A stretch of 64,000 bases of DNA from Streptomyces griseus subsp. griseus. Lineage in GTDB: Bacteria > Actinomycetota > Actinomycetes > Streptomycetales > Streptomycetaceae. The position numbers and the translations under genes were made by a program. Positions 53,797 to 63,506 of this stretch are shown here, piece after piece. The number at the start of each line of letters is the position of its first letter. Position 1 is the first letter of the stretch. The notes under the pieces are model-generated. The model saw nothing but the letters and a program-made list of their open reading frames with translations. It searched no databases and was not told where the DNA came from. Location: positions 6,758,001-6,822,000 of the forward strand of contig NZ_CP032543.1 of NCBI RefSeq assembly GCF_003610995.1, given 5' to 3'.

Positions 53797-54326
53797 CTTT
53801 CCGTCAGAAGTACCTGTACGGCGAGGAGCCGATCGAGATCAACGCCGGTCGCCGGACCGTCCGGCTCACGGTCGAGAACACCGGTGACCGGGCGATCCAG
53901 ATCGGATCGCACTACCACTTCTTCGAGGTCAACTCCGCGCTGTCGTTCGACCGGCAGCGGGCGCTCGGCATGCACCTCAACATCCCGGCGGGCACCTCCG
54001 TACGGGTCGAACCCGGCGGCACACGCGAGGTGGAGCTGTGCGAGTACGCCGGGACCGGGCGGCTCGTCGGCTTCAGCGGCCTGCTCAACGGCAGCCTCGT
54101 CTCCCACCCGGCCAAGGTCGAGGCGGTCCGCAAGGCGATCGAGCGGGGCTTCGCCGGTGCGCAGAACAGCACGCAGGACCAGAAGACCCCCGAGCCGGAG
54201 AAGCCCGACGAGAAGGAGCCCGAGCCGAGGAAGCCCGACCGGAAGAAGTCCGAGCCGAAGAAGCCCGACCAGAAGCGTTCCCAGCAGAAGAAGCCGAAGA
54301 GTTCCCAGAAGAAGGGGTCGCGCTGA
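53793..54326 (+). CDS. ureB: Urease beta subunit with a charged C-terminal extension
   Basis: 177 residues. The first 105 or so are a normal UreB ([56 protein letters not shown]). Residues about 123-177 form a repetitive Lys/Glu/Pro tail ([20 protein letters not shown]) not needed by the fold and absent from most relatives. The stop overlaps the ureC start (TGATG). Confidence 0.95.
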   Translation: MTFRQKYLYGEEPIEINAGRRTVRLTVENTGDRAIQIGSHYHFFEVNSALSFDRQRALGMHLNIPAGTSVRVEPGGTREVELCEYAGTGRLVGFSGLLNGSLVSHPAKVEAVRKAIERGFAGAQNSTQDQKTPEPEKPDEKEPEPRKPDRKKSEPKKPDQKRSQQKKPKSSQKKGSR

Positions 54327-56050
54327 TGCCCATCCTGCCGCGCAAGCAGTACACCGACATGTTCGGTCCGACCGTCGGCGACCGCTTCCACCTGGGTGAC
54401 ACCAATCTCGTCGTCGAGGTCGAGAAGGACTACAGCGAGGGGCAGTACGGGGACGAGGTCCTCTACGGCGGCGGCAAGACCATGCGCGACGGCATGGCGG
54501 CGGATCCGCAGGCCACCAGCGCGCAGGGGGCACTCGACACCGTGATCACCAATGTGGTGGTCATCGACCCCGTCGTCGGCGTCGTGAAGTGCGACATCGG
54601 CATCAAGGACGGCTTCATCGTCGGCATCGGCAAGTCCGGCAACCCGCAGACCCAGGACCGGGTCGACGCGGGCCTCATCATCGGCCCCGGCACCGAGGCC
54701 ATCGCGGGCGAGCATCTGGTCGCCACGGCGGGCGCCATCGACACCCACGTCCACCTCATCGCCCCGCAACAGGCCGAACAGGCCCTCACCAACGGCATCA
54801 CCACCCTCATCGGCGGCGGCACCGGCCCGTCGGACGGCTCGAACGGGACCACCTGCACCCCGGGCCCGTACAACATCTCCCGGCTCCTCCAGGCCGCGGA
54901 GAGCGTCCCGGTCAACCTCGGCATCATGGGCAAGGGCAACGGGAGTCTGCCGGAGGCGCTGAACGAACAGGTCGTCGCCGGTGCCTGTGCCCTCAAGGTC
55001 CACGAGGACTGGGGGGCCACCCCCGCCGTGATCGACAACGCGCTGAACGTCGCGGACGAGCACGACGTGCAGGTGGCCATCCACACCGACAGCCTCAACG
55101 AGAGCGGGTTCTTCGAGGACACCCGCTCCGCGATCGACGGCCGCACCATCCACACCTTCCACAGCGAGGGCGCGGGCGGTGGACACGCGCCCGACATCCT
55201 CCGGGTGGCGGGCGAGCCGAACATCCTGCCGTCCTCGACCAATCCGACCCTCCCGTACACCAAGAACTCGGTGGACGAGCTGCTGGACATGGTCATGGTC
55301 TGCCACCACCTCAGCCACGACATCCCCGAGGACGTCTCCTTCGCCGACAGCCGCGTCCGCGCCGAGACCATCGCGGCCGAGACCGTGCTCCACGACCTCG
55401 GCGTGATCAGCATGTTCTCCTCCGACTCCCAGGCCATGGGACGCGTCGGGGAGTCGTTCACCCGCGCCTTCCAGACCGCCCACCACTGCAAGGACAAGCT
55501 CGGTGTGCTGGAGGGCGACTCGGCGCGCAACGACAACCAGCGGGTGCTGCGCTACCTCGCCAAGGTGACCATCAACCCCGCCGTCGCGACCGGCATCGCC
55601 GACCACGTGGGGTCGATCGAGAAGGGCAAGATCGCCGACATCGTGCTCTGGCCCATCCACTCCTTCGGCGCCAAGCCCAAGATGGTCATCAAGGGCGGCA
55701 TCATCTCCTGGGCGCAGATGGGCGATCCCAACGCCTCGCTCCCCACCCCGCAACCGGTGATCTACCGCCCCATGTTCGGGCAGTACGGCAAGGCGCAGCA
55801 GGCCACACACGTCACGTTCATGTCGCAGGCGGGCATCGCGGCGGGGGTTCCGGCCGCACTCGGCCTGGAACGCAAGGTCCTGCCCGTCCGCGGCACCCGG
55901 ACCATCGGCAAGCACAACATGGTCCGCAACGACGCGCTGCCGGACATCAAGGTCGACCCGGAGACCTTCAAGGTCACCCTCGACGGCAAGGTCGCCACCA
56001 TCGACCCGGCCGAGGAACTCCCTCTCAACCACCTGTACTTCCTGGTCTAG
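54326..56050 (+). CDS. ureC: Urease alpha (catalytic) subunit
   Basis: 574 residues. All active-site residues are visible: His141 and His143 (DTHVH), carbamylated Lys224 in [11 protein letters not shown], His253 ([10 protein letters not shown]), His279 ([14 protein letters not shown]), the flap Cys326-His327-His328 and Asp367 (SSDSQAMGR). It holds the dinuclear nickel centre that hydrolyses urea in the cytoplasm and assembles with UreA and UreB, both encoded just upstream. Confidence 0.98.
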   Translation: MPILPRKQYTDMFGPTVGDRFHLGDTNLVVEVEKDYSEGQYGDEVLYGGGKTMRDGMAADPQATSAQGALDTVITNVVVIDPVVGVVKCDIGIKDGFIVGIGKSGNPQTQDRVDAGLIIGPGTEAIAGEHLVATAGAIDTHVHLIAPQQAEQALTNGITTLIGGGTGPSDGSNGTTCTPGPYNISRLLQAAESVPVNLGIMGKGNGSLPEALNEQVVAGACALKVHEDWGATPAVIDNALNVADEHDVQVAIHTDSLNESGFFEDTRSAIDGRTIHTFHSEGAGGGHAPDILRVAGEPNILPSSTNPTLPYTKNSVDELLDMVMVCHHLSHDIPEDVSFADSRVRAETIAAETVLHDLGVISMFSSDSQAMGRVGESFTRAFQTAHHCKDKLGVLEGDSARNDNQRVLRYLAKVTINPAVATGIADHVGSIEKGKIADIVLWPIHSFGAKPKMVIKGGIISWAQMGDPNASLPTPQPVIYRPMFGQYGKAQQATHVTFMSQAGIAAGVPAALGLERKVLPVRGTRTIGKHNMVRNDALPDIKVDPETFKVTLDGKVATIDPAEELPLNHLYFLV

Positions 56051-56053
56051 GCG

Positions 56054-56818
56054 ATGTACCAGGAAGAGCGGGACACCGCAGGACCCGGCGTGCGGGCATC
56101 CGGTCCCGACGTGCGCGCCGGGGCGATCGAGACGCCGCTGGCACACCTGCTGGTCGGCCTCCAGCTGACCGACTCGGCCTTCCCGAGCGGCTTCTACACC
56201 CTCTCCCACAGCCTGGAGGGGTTCGCCCAGGCGCGGGCGGTGGACCCCGAGACCCTGCCCGCCCTGCTGGAGTCGCTGCTGCTCCACGGGGTCGGCCCCG
56301 CCGACGCCACCGCGCTGGCGCTCGCCCACCGCGCCACCCGGGAGGGACGGCCGGAGGACGTGGCCGCGGTGGACGAGCACCTCTTCGCCACCAAGCTGGG
56401 GCAGGAGATGCGCCGGGCCGCCACCCGGACCGGCAGACAGCTTCTCGACCTCGCCGCCGAGGTCTACGGCCGGCCGGAGATCGAGGCGTACTTCGGCCGG
56501 GTGGTACGCCGTGAGGTGCCCGGCACCCAGGCCGTGGCCGCCGGGGTCGTCTACGCCGCGACGGGGGTGCCGGTCCGCCAGGCCGTCGCCTGCGACCTGT
56601 TCGCCTTCTGCGCGAGCTTCGCGGGGGCGGCCCTGCGGCTGCGGCTGACCGACCACCGCCGGGCCCAGACCATGCTCCACGCGGCGGCGCCCGTCATCGA
56701 AAGGACCGTCGAGGCCGCGCTGCGGCGCGAACTCGCCGACGTCGGTGCCACCGCCTACGCCTCCGACATCATGTCGGGCCGTCACGAACGGGCCGAGGCC
56801 CGGCTCTTCGCCAGCTGA
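56054..56818 (+). CDS. ureF: Urease accessory protein UreF
   Basis: 254 residues from ATG 56054, three bases after ureC. It is all-helical and shows the family patterns LLVGLQLTDSAFPSGFYTLSHSLEG (about 32-56, given here in parts: QLTDSAFPSG and TLSHSLEGF), DEHLFATKLGQEMRRA and the C-terminal ASDIMSGRHERAEARLF. UreF forms the UreD-UreF-UreG maturation complex and gates GTP hydrolysis by UreG. The first 25 residues are a poorly conserved extension. Confidence 0.94.
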   Translation: MYQEERDTAGPGVRASGPDVRAGAIETPLAHLLVGLQLTDSAFPSGFYTLSHSLEGFAQARAVDPETLPALLESLLLHGVGPADATALALAHRATREGRPEDVAAVDEHLFATKLGQEMRRAATRTGRQLLDLAAEVYGRPEIEAYFGRVVRREVPGTQAVAAGVVYAATGVPVRQAVACDLFAFCASFAGAALRLRLTDHRRAQTMLHAAAPVIERTVEAALRRELADVGATAYASDIMSGRHERAEARLFAS

Positions 56819-56859
56819 TCCGCTCCACCACCCCGACCACCCGCGAGCCAGGGAGCACC

Positions 56860-57480
56860 ATGGACGACAACGTACTGCGCATCGGTATCGGCGGACCCGT
56901 CGGATCCGGCAAGACCGCGCTCATCGAGGCGCTGGTGCCGCTGATGATCGCGGAGGGCCGCCGCCCCTGCGTCATCACGAACGACATCTACACCCAGGAG
57001 GACGCCCAGCACGTGCGGCGCACCCTGGCCGGGGTCCTGGAACCGGAGCGGATCGTGGGCGTCGAGACCGGTGCGTGCCCGCACACCGCCGTCCGCGACG
57101 ACCCGACGATGAACCTCGCGGCCGGCGCCGAACTGCTGGAGCGTTTCCCCGACACCGACACGCTCTTCTACGAGTCCGGCGGCGACAACCTCACCCTGAC
57201 GTTCAGCCCGGCCCTCGCCGACGTCTTCGTCTTCGTGCTGGACACCGCGGAGGGCGAGAAGATGCCGCGCAAGCGGGGCCCGGGCATCACCGACTCGGAT
57301 CTGCTCGTCATCAACAAGACGGACATCGCGCAGTACGTCCGTACCGACCTCGGTGTCATGGAGTCCGACGCCCACCGGGTCCGGGAGGGCCGCCCGGTGC
57401 TCCTGACCGACTGTCTGACGGGCAAGGGCGTGGCCGATGTGGCGGGCTTCCTCGAATCCCGCCGCAAGGTGCTGATCTGA
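56860..57480 (+). CDS. ureG: Urease accessory GTPase UreG
   Basis: 206 residues. P-loop GGPVGSGKT (11-19), nickel-site motif CPH in TGACPHTAVRDD, and the SIMIBI-type motifs ESGGDNL and VINKTDIAQYV. UreG dimerises on GTP and nickel binding and delivers nickel to the apo-urease. It is full-length and has no His-rich N-terminus, so nickel must come from another protein (UreE is missing here). Confidence 0.97.
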   Translation: MDDNVLRIGIGGPVGSGKTALIEALVPLMIAEGRRPCVITNDIYTQEDAQHVRRTLAGVLEPERIVGVETGACPHTAVRDDPTMNLAAGAELLERFPDTDTLFYESGGDNLTLTFSPALADVFVFVLDTAEGEKMPRKRGPGITDSDLLVINKTDIAQYVRTDLGVMESDAHRVREGRPVLLTDCLTGKGVADVAGFLESRRKVLI

Positions 57481-57481
57481 C

Positions 57482-58441
57482 ATGACGGCCCTGCCGACGG
57501 CGAACGGGCCGGACCGGCTCGACGAGCGGTACTACGGCATCGACCGGCTGCCTCCCGAGGTGGCGGCCCTGAGTTCCGCGCCGGACACGCTCGCCCCCGG
57601 CTCCCCGGCCAAGGTCGGCATCCTCGACCTCGGCTTCGCGGTCCGGGGCGGGCGCACCGAACTGGTCCGGCGGTACCAGAAGTCGCCACTCCAGATCATC
57701 CGCCCGCTCTGGACCGACCCCGCCATGCCCGCCATGACCTACGTCTGCCTGATGGCCACCGGGGGCGGGGTGGCGCAGGCCGACCGCTACCGGATGGACT
57801 TCCGGTGCGGCCCCGGCACCCAGGTGCACCTGACGACCCAGGCCGCGACCAAGGTCTTCCGGATGGAACACGACTACGCCGCCCAGCGGGTCCACCTGAC
57901 GGCCGACGAGGGCTCCTACGTGGAGTACCTGCCGGACCCCCTGATCCCGTTCGCGGGATCGCGCTTCTACCAGCGCACCGAGGTCACCGTGGCGCCCGGC
58001 GCCACCGTCGTGCTGGGCGACACCGTGACCGCGGGGCGGCTCGCGCGGGGCGAGCGGCACGCCTACCGGGTGCTCGCCGCCGATCTCCGCATCAGCCGGC
58101 CCGACGGCACGCTCCTGGCCGTGGACACCCAGCGGCTACGCCCGGACACGGACCGGGCCGGGGTCCTCGGCCCGGCCGTGTTCGCCGGGCACGACCACGT
58201 CAGCTCGCTCTACGCCGTCACCGACCGGGCCCCGGCCACCGAGGTCGCCGATGCCCTGCACGAGGCGGTGGCCGGCCACGGAGTCACGTACGGCGTGAGT
58301 GTGCTGCCCCGGGAGTGCGGCGCCTGGCTGCGGCTCCTGGACGACAGTTCCGTCCGGGTCGTCGCCGCGCAGACGGCGGCCTGGTCCGCCGTGCACCGGC
58401 TCCTCACCGGCTGCCCGGCCCCGCCGGTGCGCAAGCCGTAG
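57482..58441 (+). CDS. ureD: Urease accessory protein UreD (UreH)
   Basis: 319 residues. It has the UreD pattern: VGILDLGFAVRGGRTELVRRYQ (seen as LDLGFAVRGGRTELVRR), QVHLTTQAATKVFRM (the conserved core), SYVEYLPDPLIPFAGSRF and CGAWLRLLDDSS. UreD binds the urease apoprotein and channels nickel from UreG. It starts one base after the ureG stop and is the last urease gene. The ammonium transporter follows 55 bases later. Confidence 0.94.
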   Translation: MTALPTANGPDRLDERYYGIDRLPPEVAALSSAPDTLAPGSPAKVGILDLGFAVRGGRTELVRRYQKSPLQIIRPLWTDPAMPAMTYVCLMATGGGVAQADRYRMDFRCGPGTQVHLTTQAATKVFRMEHDYAAQRVHLTADEGSYVEYLPDPLIPFAGSRFYQRTEVTVAPGATVVLGDTVTAGRLARGERHAYRVLAADLRISRPDGTLLAVDTQRLRPDTDRAGVLGPAVFAGHDHVSSLYAVTDRAPATEVADALHEAVAGHGVTYGVSVLPRECGAWLRLLDDSSVRVVAAQTAAWSAVHRLLTGCPAPPVRKP

Positions 58442-58496
58442 CGCGCGCCGTCATCCGCCCCCGCTCCGTCGAGACCTTCAGCGAGGTACCCCGCCG

Positions 58497-59852
58497 ATGA
58501 TCACCGCACCCGCACCGATGCCACCCGCGTACGACTCCGGCGACACGGCCTGGCTGCTCGCCGCCACGGCCATGGTGCTGCTGATGACGCCGGCACTGGC
58601 GTTCTTCTACGGCGGCATGGTGCGCACCAAGCACGTCCTGATGATGATCAAGATGAGCTTCGCCGCGCTGGCCTTCGGGACGCTGGTGTGGTGGGCCGTC
58701 GGCTACACCCTGGCCTTCGGACCCGATGTCGGGGGAGCGGGGCTCATCGGCAACCTCGACCACGCCTTCATGAACGGCATCGGGCTCACCACGCTGACCG
58801 GCTCCATCCCCACCTACGTCTACGCCACGTTCCAGATGGGGTTCGCGATCATCACCGTGGCCCTGATCAGCGGTTCGATCGCCGACCGCGCCACGATGAA
58901 GGGCTGGCTGGTCTTCGTCTTCCTGTGGCTGCTGATCGTCTATGTGCCGCTCGCCCACTGGGTGTTCGACGAGGACGGCTGGATCGTCAAGCATCTGGGC
59001 GCGCTGGACTTCGCCGGCGGGCTGCCGGTGGAACTCAACTCCGGGGTCGCCGGTCTGGCCGTGGCCCTGGTGCTGCGGGCGCCCCGCGACTTCGCGCGCC
59101 GCGAGGACCGGCCCAACAACATCCCGCTGGTCGTCATCGGTGCGGGGCTCCTCTGGTTCGGCTGGTTCGGGTTCAACTCGGGCTCCGCACTGACCGACCA
59201 GGGGACCGCCGCAGCTGCCTTCCTCAACACGCAGCTGGGCGCCGCGGGCGCCATGGTGACCTGGCCGCTGGTCGAGAAGTGGCGCACCGGGAGCATCAGC
59301 ACGATGGGCGTCGTCTCGTCCGCCGTAGCGGGCATGGTGGCCATCACGCCTGCCTGCGGTGAGATCAACACCCTGGGCGCGGTCGTCACCGGCCTGGTCG
59401 TGGGCGCGGTGAGCGCCTTCGCGGTCACCCTCAAGTACCGCTTCGGCATCGACGACACCCTCGATGTGGTCGGTGTGCACGGTGTGGGCGGCTTGATCGG
59501 GCTGATCATGGTCGGCCTGTTCGCGACCGCGCGGATCAGCGGCCAGAAGGGGCTTCTCGAGGGCGGTGGCTGGGCTCTGCTCGGCAAACAGCTCGTGGCG
59601 ATCGTCGCCGTGATGGCGTTCTCGTTCGTCCTGACGTGGCTCATCGCCAAGGCCGTCGACCTGACCGTCGGATTCCGGGCCTCCGAACAGTACGACAAGG
59701 TGCCCGGCCGGGAGGCGGAGCGCGCCTACGACTTCCTGACCACCGAACGGCTCCACGACCTCGTTTCCGGCAAGGCCGGAGCCGCCGCGAGCGACAAGGA
59801 GATCGTCCAGCAGATCACCAGGCTGCTGCGGGACCGGGAGGCATCGCGCTGA
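58497..59852 (+). CDS. amt: Ammonium transporter
   Basis: 451 residues from ATG 58497. Eleven helices of the Amt/Rh fold: FFYGGMVRTKHVLMMIKMSF, MNGIGL, LAHWVFDEDGWIVKHLG (the region of the first pore His), GSALTDQGTAAAAF, and DTLDVVGVHGVGGLIG carrying the second pore His. The C-terminal cytoplasmic tail (about 405-451) is basic and longer than in E. coli AmtB. It lies downstream of the urease operon in the same direction, so it may recapture ammonia that leaks out or take up external ammonium. Confidence 0.95.
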   Translation: MITAPAPMPPAYDSGDTAWLLAATAMVLLMTPALAFFYGGMVRTKHVLMMIKMSFAALAFGTLVWWAVGYTLAFGPDVGGAGLIGNLDHAFMNGIGLTTLTGSIPTYVYATFQMGFAIITVALISGSIADRATMKGWLVFVFLWLLIVYVPLAHWVFDEDGWIVKHLGALDFAGGLPVELNSGVAGLAVALVLRAPRDFARREDRPNNIPLVVIGAGLLWFGWFGFNSGSALTDQGTAAAAFLNTQLGAAGAMVTWPLVEKWRTGSISTMGVVSSAVAGMVAITPACGEINTLGAVVTGLVVGAVSAFAVTLKYRFGIDDTLDVVGVHGVGGLIGLIMVGLFATARISGQKGLLEGGGWALLGKQLVAIVAVMAFSFVLTWLIAKAVDLTVGFRASEQYDKVPGREAERAYDFLTTERLHDLVSGKAGAAASDKEIVQQITRLLRDREASR

Positions 59853-59870
59853 CCGGGCCGCCGACGATGA

Positions 59871-59891
59871 AGCCCATCGGCCCGGTGGGCT
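59871..59891. terminator. Weak hairpin between convergent amt and NUDIX genes
   Basis: AGCCCATCG (59871-59879) pairs with CGGTGGGCT (59883-59891) with one G-T wobble and a three-base loop. There is no T tract, so its role as a terminator is tentative. Confidence 0.4.
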
Positions 59892-59912
59892 CTTCACAGG
59901 CTCCGCGGCCCC

Positions 59913-60428
59913 TCACCGCCCCGAGGGCTCCTCGGCGCCGGTGATCCGCAGCAGGTGCGCGGGCGGGTGGGTGAGGCCGAGGTCCGGGCGCCAAGCCGCC
60001 AGGATCTGAGCCGACGGGTCGAACAGCGGTGCGGGCAGCTCCTCGGGGGCGGTCCACCGCCAGGCGCTGATCAGGTGTGGCTCGGTGACCTCGGGCAGCC
60101 CGGAGTTCAGGCGTACGAGAGCGCCCATGCTGATCCGGTTGATCCCGCCGATCACGTCGTGGAGCATCGCGAAGACGTCCACCGCGCCCTCGTCCACGGT
60201 GAGACCGGTCTCCTCGCGCAGCTCACGCGCGGCGGCCGCCGCGACCGACTCGTGCGTCGGGTCGACCTTGCCGCCGGGCAGCTCCCAGGTACCGCTGTGG
60301 TGGCGCCCCAGCAGCACGCGTCCCCGGCCGTCCTCGACGATCACGCCGACCCCGAGGGCCGCCTGTGCCGTGGGCGGACGCGTGTTGCGGGCGGGGCCGG
60401 TGAGGGAATCGGGGGTCTCGGTGGGCAT
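59913..60428 (-). CDS. NUDIX hydrolase
   Basis: 171 residues. The NUDIX box is GGKVDPTHES followed by ARELREETGL, with REL-x-EE-x-GL intact. The spacing between the first Gly and the first Glu is six residues rather than the usual five. This class hydrolyses nucleoside diphosphates linked to another moiety. Strand motifs GVGVIVEDGRGRVLLGRHHS and the C-terminal SAWRWTAPEELP are typical of the MutT-like/ADP-ribose type found in Streptomyces. Substrate unknown. Confidence 0.9.
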   Translation of the reverse strand: MPTETPDSLTGPARNTRPPTAQAALGVGVIVEDGRGRVLLGRHHSGTWELPGGKVDPTHESVAAAAARELREETGLTVDEGAVDVFAMLHDVIGGINRISMGALVRLNSGLPEVTEPHLISAWRWTAPEELPAPLFDPSAQILAAWRPDLGLTHPPAHLLRITGAEEPSGR

Positions 60429-60512
60429 GGTGCTGGATCTCCGCTCTCCGGGGGGCTTCTACGGGGCCGTCGGGTACGGAACACCGTAACGACATCCAGG
60501 CCCCGGCCCCGC

Positions 60513-61412
60513 TCAGACCACCAGCCGCAGCGCGGTCGCCGAGATGCCCAGCCGTACGCTCTGACCCCAGGTCAGCTCCAGCGCGTCCGACTCCATCCCG
60601 TCCCCGAAGACCACGATCCGGTCCGACTCCACGGTCAGCCGCAGCCCCTGACGCGGGCCCAGTTCGCCGGAGACCAGCGAGGTGCCGGTGGCGGGTGAGG
60701 GCCAGGCCTCGCGGACGAACCAGAGGAGCCGGGGGTCGCTCGGCGCGGGCAGCGGGGTGGTGCTGCCGCGCTCCAGCCAGAGCGAGCGCAGCCAGCCGGT
60801 GGCACCGGTGCCCGTGCCGACCAGGACCCCGGAGGAGGCCTGCGCCTCGCCGGGGGCCGGATCGCCGTCGGGGCCCAGGCGGTAGCGGGCCGTCTGGTGG
60901 CCGGGCGGGCCCAGGTAGATCTCGTTGAGCGCGAGCAGCCGCTGCGTGTCGTCGGCGACCGCCTCGACCATGGTCAGCGCGTCGACGGCGGACCCGGCGG
61001 CCGTCGCCGCGCGGAGCAGGGCCGCCGCGTCGGCGCAGCGGTGGCGGACCAGGACACCGGGGTTGCGCCCGGGGTCGGTGTCGATGCCCACCACCGGCTG
61101 CCCGGACAGGTACTTTGCGGCGTTGGCGACCAGCCCGTCCTGGCCCACCACGACCACCACGTCCTCGGGGGCGAACAGGAACCGGTCCAGATCCGCCCGC
61201 TCCACCCGGGTGGAGCGCCAGGTCAGCGGCACGGCCGCCGCCACGTCCCGCAGGGCCTGCCGCGTACGTTCATGGCGCCGGGCCACCTCGTCGATCGCGC
61301 GGCCCCGGCTGGACAGGAAGAACGCGGCCTGCCCGTGTGTGCCGTGCCGGGCGAGCAGCTCCTCGTACTCCGTCCTGCGGTGGACGAGCACCGCCCGCGG
61401 CGCCAGGCTCAC
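60513..61412 (-). CDS. NAD-kinase-like protein with altered GGDG motif
   Basis: 299 residues. The overall NAD kinase fold is recognisable: VVVVVGQDGLVANAAKYL at about 86-103 and GTGTGATGWLRSLW near 200. The catalytic GGDG is GQDG here, and the NE motif is in LALNEIYLG. Loss of the second Gly and divergence in the substrate loop suggest a non-NAD substrate or a regulatory role. It overlaps the SPFH gene by four bases (61409-61412), so the two are co-translated. Confidence 0.8.
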   Translation of the reverse strand: MSLAPRAVLVHRRTEYEELLARHGTHGQAAFFLSSRGRAIDEVARRHERTRQALRDVAAAVPLTWRSTRVERADLDRFLFAPEDVVVVVGQDGLVANAAKYLSGQPVVGIDTDPGRNPGVLVRHRCADAAALLRAATAAGSAVDALTMVEAVADDTQRLLALNEIYLGPPGHQTARYRLGPDGDPAPGEAQASSGVLVGTGTGATGWLRSLWLERGSTTPLPAPSDPRLLWFVREAWPSPATGTSLVSGELGPRQGLRLTVESDRIVVFGDGMESDALELTWGQSVRLGISATALRLVV

Positions 61413-62422
61413 GCTCCCGCACCGCCCTCCGCGCGGCCGAGCTTGGCGAGGAGCCCGGTGAGGATGTCGGGGGAGAGGGTGAGGCTCTCGATGCGCGGCA
61501 CGTTCTCCGCGAGCCGGGTCGCCGCCAGGGCGTGCAGCGTGGCCGGGTCGACCTCGCCGTGCACCCGCAGCCAGGCGGCCTGGGCCTCGGCGCGCGCCGA
61601 ACCCGTCTCGCGTGCCGCCTCGGCGTCCGCCCGGGCCAGCCGCACCTTGCGGGACGCCTCGGCCTCCGTCCGTACGCCGTCGGCCGCGGCCTTCTCCTCC
61701 GCCTCCCGGCGCGCGTTGGTGCCGCGCTGGTCGACCAGCTGTTCTTCGCGCCGGGCCAGTTCGATCTGGCTCGCCAGCTCGTTCTCGGCGATGGCGCGCT
61801 CGCGCTCCACGGCCACCGCCCGCCGCTCGTAGGTGGCCCGGTCCGCCTCCTGCTGGATCTGCTCACGTGCCGGGGTGCGCAGGGCGCGCTCCACCTCGGC
61901 CTCGGGGCGGATCGCGACGACCCGCACGGCGACCACGTCGATGCCGGTGGCGGGCAGTCGCGGCTCGGCGGCGAGGCCGGTGGCGACCCGTTCCCGTACC
62001 GAGGCGACCCCGTCCACCAGGGCCTGCGCGAGCGGGGTACGGGCCAGGACGTCCAGCGTGTGCTGCTGCGCGGTCTCGGTGAGCAGGGTGGCGATCTGCT
62101 CCAGGGGCGCACTGCGCCAGCTCCCGGTGTCCGGGTCCACGGAGAAGTCCAGCCGGTCGGCCGCCAGGGCCGGGTCGCTGACCCGGTAGGTGACGGTGGC
62201 CTGCACGGTGACGTCCTGGAAGTCCGCCGTACGGGCGTGGAACGCCATGGCCAGCTCCCGGTCGTCGACCGGCACCTCGGAGAGCGCCGCCGACAGCGAC
62301 CGGTACCAGAAGCTGAGGCCACGCCCGTCGTGGGCGAGCTCGCCGCGCTTGTGGTGGCGGATGTGGGCGGTGGGCGCGGAGCGCAGATGGCGCCAGCCGA
62401 AGCGGCGGGTGATGTCGGCCAT
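61409..62422 (-). CDS. SPFH/Band 7 domain protein
   Basis: 337 residues. The SPFH domain (about 15-185) has VTVQATVTYRVSDPALAADR and VREIV-like elements (here VASVRERVATGLAA). The coiled-coil tail (about 190-285) is rich in Ala, Glu and Arg (REEQLVDQRGTNARREAEEK), typical of stomatin/flotillin relatives that assemble as membrane scaffolds. There is no clear N-terminal membrane helix. Coupled to the NAD-kinase-like gene. Confidence 0.88.
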   Translation of the reverse strand: MADITRRFGWRHLRSAPTAHIRHHKRGELAHDGRGLSFWYRSLSAALSEVPVDDRELAMAFHARTADFQDVTVQATVTYRVSDPALAADRLDFSVDPDTGSWRSAPLEQIATLLTETAQQHTLDVLARTPLAQALVDGVASVRERVATGLAAEPRLPATGIDVVAVRVVAIRPEAEVERALRTPAREQIQQEADRATYERRAVAVERERAIAENELASQIELARREEQLVDQRGTNARREAEEKAAADGVRTEAEASRKVRLARADAEAARETGSARAEAQAAWLRVHGEVDPATLHALAATRLAENVPRIESLTLSPDILTGLLAKLGRAEGGAGA

Positions 62423-62498
62423 GGGGTCCCCTAGGGCTCGTACGCGGACTCGTACGTGATCTCGTCACTGCGACGATTAAGGGTGATGGCCTATATGG

Positions 62499-63299
62499 TC
62501 AAGGTGACGAGAAGGGGGCTGGGCCGGTGTTCCTGCGGGCCAGGTCCCTGGCCGGGATCTCGCCACCGCCGTGCACGGCCAGGTCGGCCCCGTTGACGTA
62601 CGAGGAATGCGGCCCGGCGAGCCAGAGGCAGGCGTGCGCCACGTCCGCCGGAACCGCCAGCCGCCGCATCGGGACGATGCCCGCCACCGTGGCGCCCGAG
62701 TCCTCGCCGTAGAGCTCGGCGGCGCTCGCGGTGCGGATGAGCCCCGCGGTGATGTGGTTCACCCGGACCTTCGGCGCCCACTCCAGGGCCAGGGCCCGGG
62801 TGAGGCCGAGCAGTCCCGCCTTCGCCGCCGAGTAGGCGGCGGTGCCCGGCTGCGGGTCATGGGCCGAGACGCTGCCGATGTTGATCACGCAGCCGCCCTC
62901 GGGCTGTTCCCGCATGGCCAGGTTGGCGGCCTGGGCCACGTAGAAGGGGGCGAGGAGATTGAGGGCGACGACCTTCTCGACGAAGCGGGGGGAGACGGTG
63001 GCCGCGTCGGCGTCGGGGGAGCCGCCGGCGTTGTTGACGAGGATGTCGAGTCGGCCGAACTCTTCGGCTGTGGCGGCCACCAGTCGGGCTGCCGCCGCCG
63101 GGTCCCGGACGTCCGTGGGGTGGAAGGCGGCGTGCCGGCCGCCGGAGGACGGCAGTGCGGCAGGGGTGGTGCGGGCGCAGACCATGACCTCCGCGCCCGC
63201 CGCGAGGAAGGCCTCCGCGATCACGGCACCGATGCCCTGGGTGCCGCCGGTGACGATCGCCACCCGCCCGTTGAAGTCGATCGGATTGCCCAGCTCCAT
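62499..63299 (-). CDS. Short-chain dehydrogenase/reductase
   Basis: 266 residues with a good ribosome site (GGAGG). SDR motifs: TGGTQGIG (about 17-24), NNAGGSPDAD (about 90), catalytic Ser in NIGSVSAHDP, YSAAK (about 155-159), and the C-terminal ASYVNGADLAVHGGG-like cofactor-binding end (SSYVNGADLAVHGGGEIP). The family uses NAD(P)H to reduce or oxidise alcohols, often acyl or fatty substrates. It lies beside a TetR regulator transcribed in the same direction 265 bases upstream. Confidence 0.92.
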   Translation of the reverse strand: MELGNPIDFNGRVAIVTGGTQGIGAVIAEAFLAAGAEVMVCARTTPAALPSSGGRHAAFHPTDVRDPAAAARLVAATAEEFGRLDILVNNAGGSPDADAATVSPRFVEKVVALNLLAPFYVAQAANLAMREQPEGGCVINIGSVSAHDPQPGTAAYSAAKAGLLGLTRALALEWAPKVRVNHITAGLIRTASAAELYGEDSGATVAGIVPMRRLAVPADVAHACLWLAGPHSSYVNGADLAVHGGGEIPARDLARRNTGPAPFSSP

Positions 63300-63385
63300 G
63301 GTCCGCCTCCCGCGTGCGTGGACGCGGAATCTACCAATCGCTTGTCATGGGTGACAGCGGGCCGGCGACTGCCCGGAAACACGGG

Positions 63386-63417
63386 CGGCCGGTGAGCTCC
63401 GAAGAGTTCACCGGCCG
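63386..63417. terminator. Hairpin upstream of the SDR gene
   Basis: A 14-base stem (63386-63399 with 63404-63417, including one G-T pair) has a CGAA tetraloop. It lies downstream of the TetR gene on the minus strand and would end its transcript before the SDR gene. Confidence 0.55.
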
Positions 63418-63506
63418 GCCGGGCGTTGCGCCGCCCCCGTCCCCACGGTGCGGCGCCGGGTGGACCGCCCCCATCCGCTGGGACGGACGGTCCACGTCTG
63501 TCAGGA

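Noticed and set aside
53912..56785. 957-codon minus-strand frame opposite ureB, ureC and ureF
   Set aside because: Antisense to full-length urease genes.
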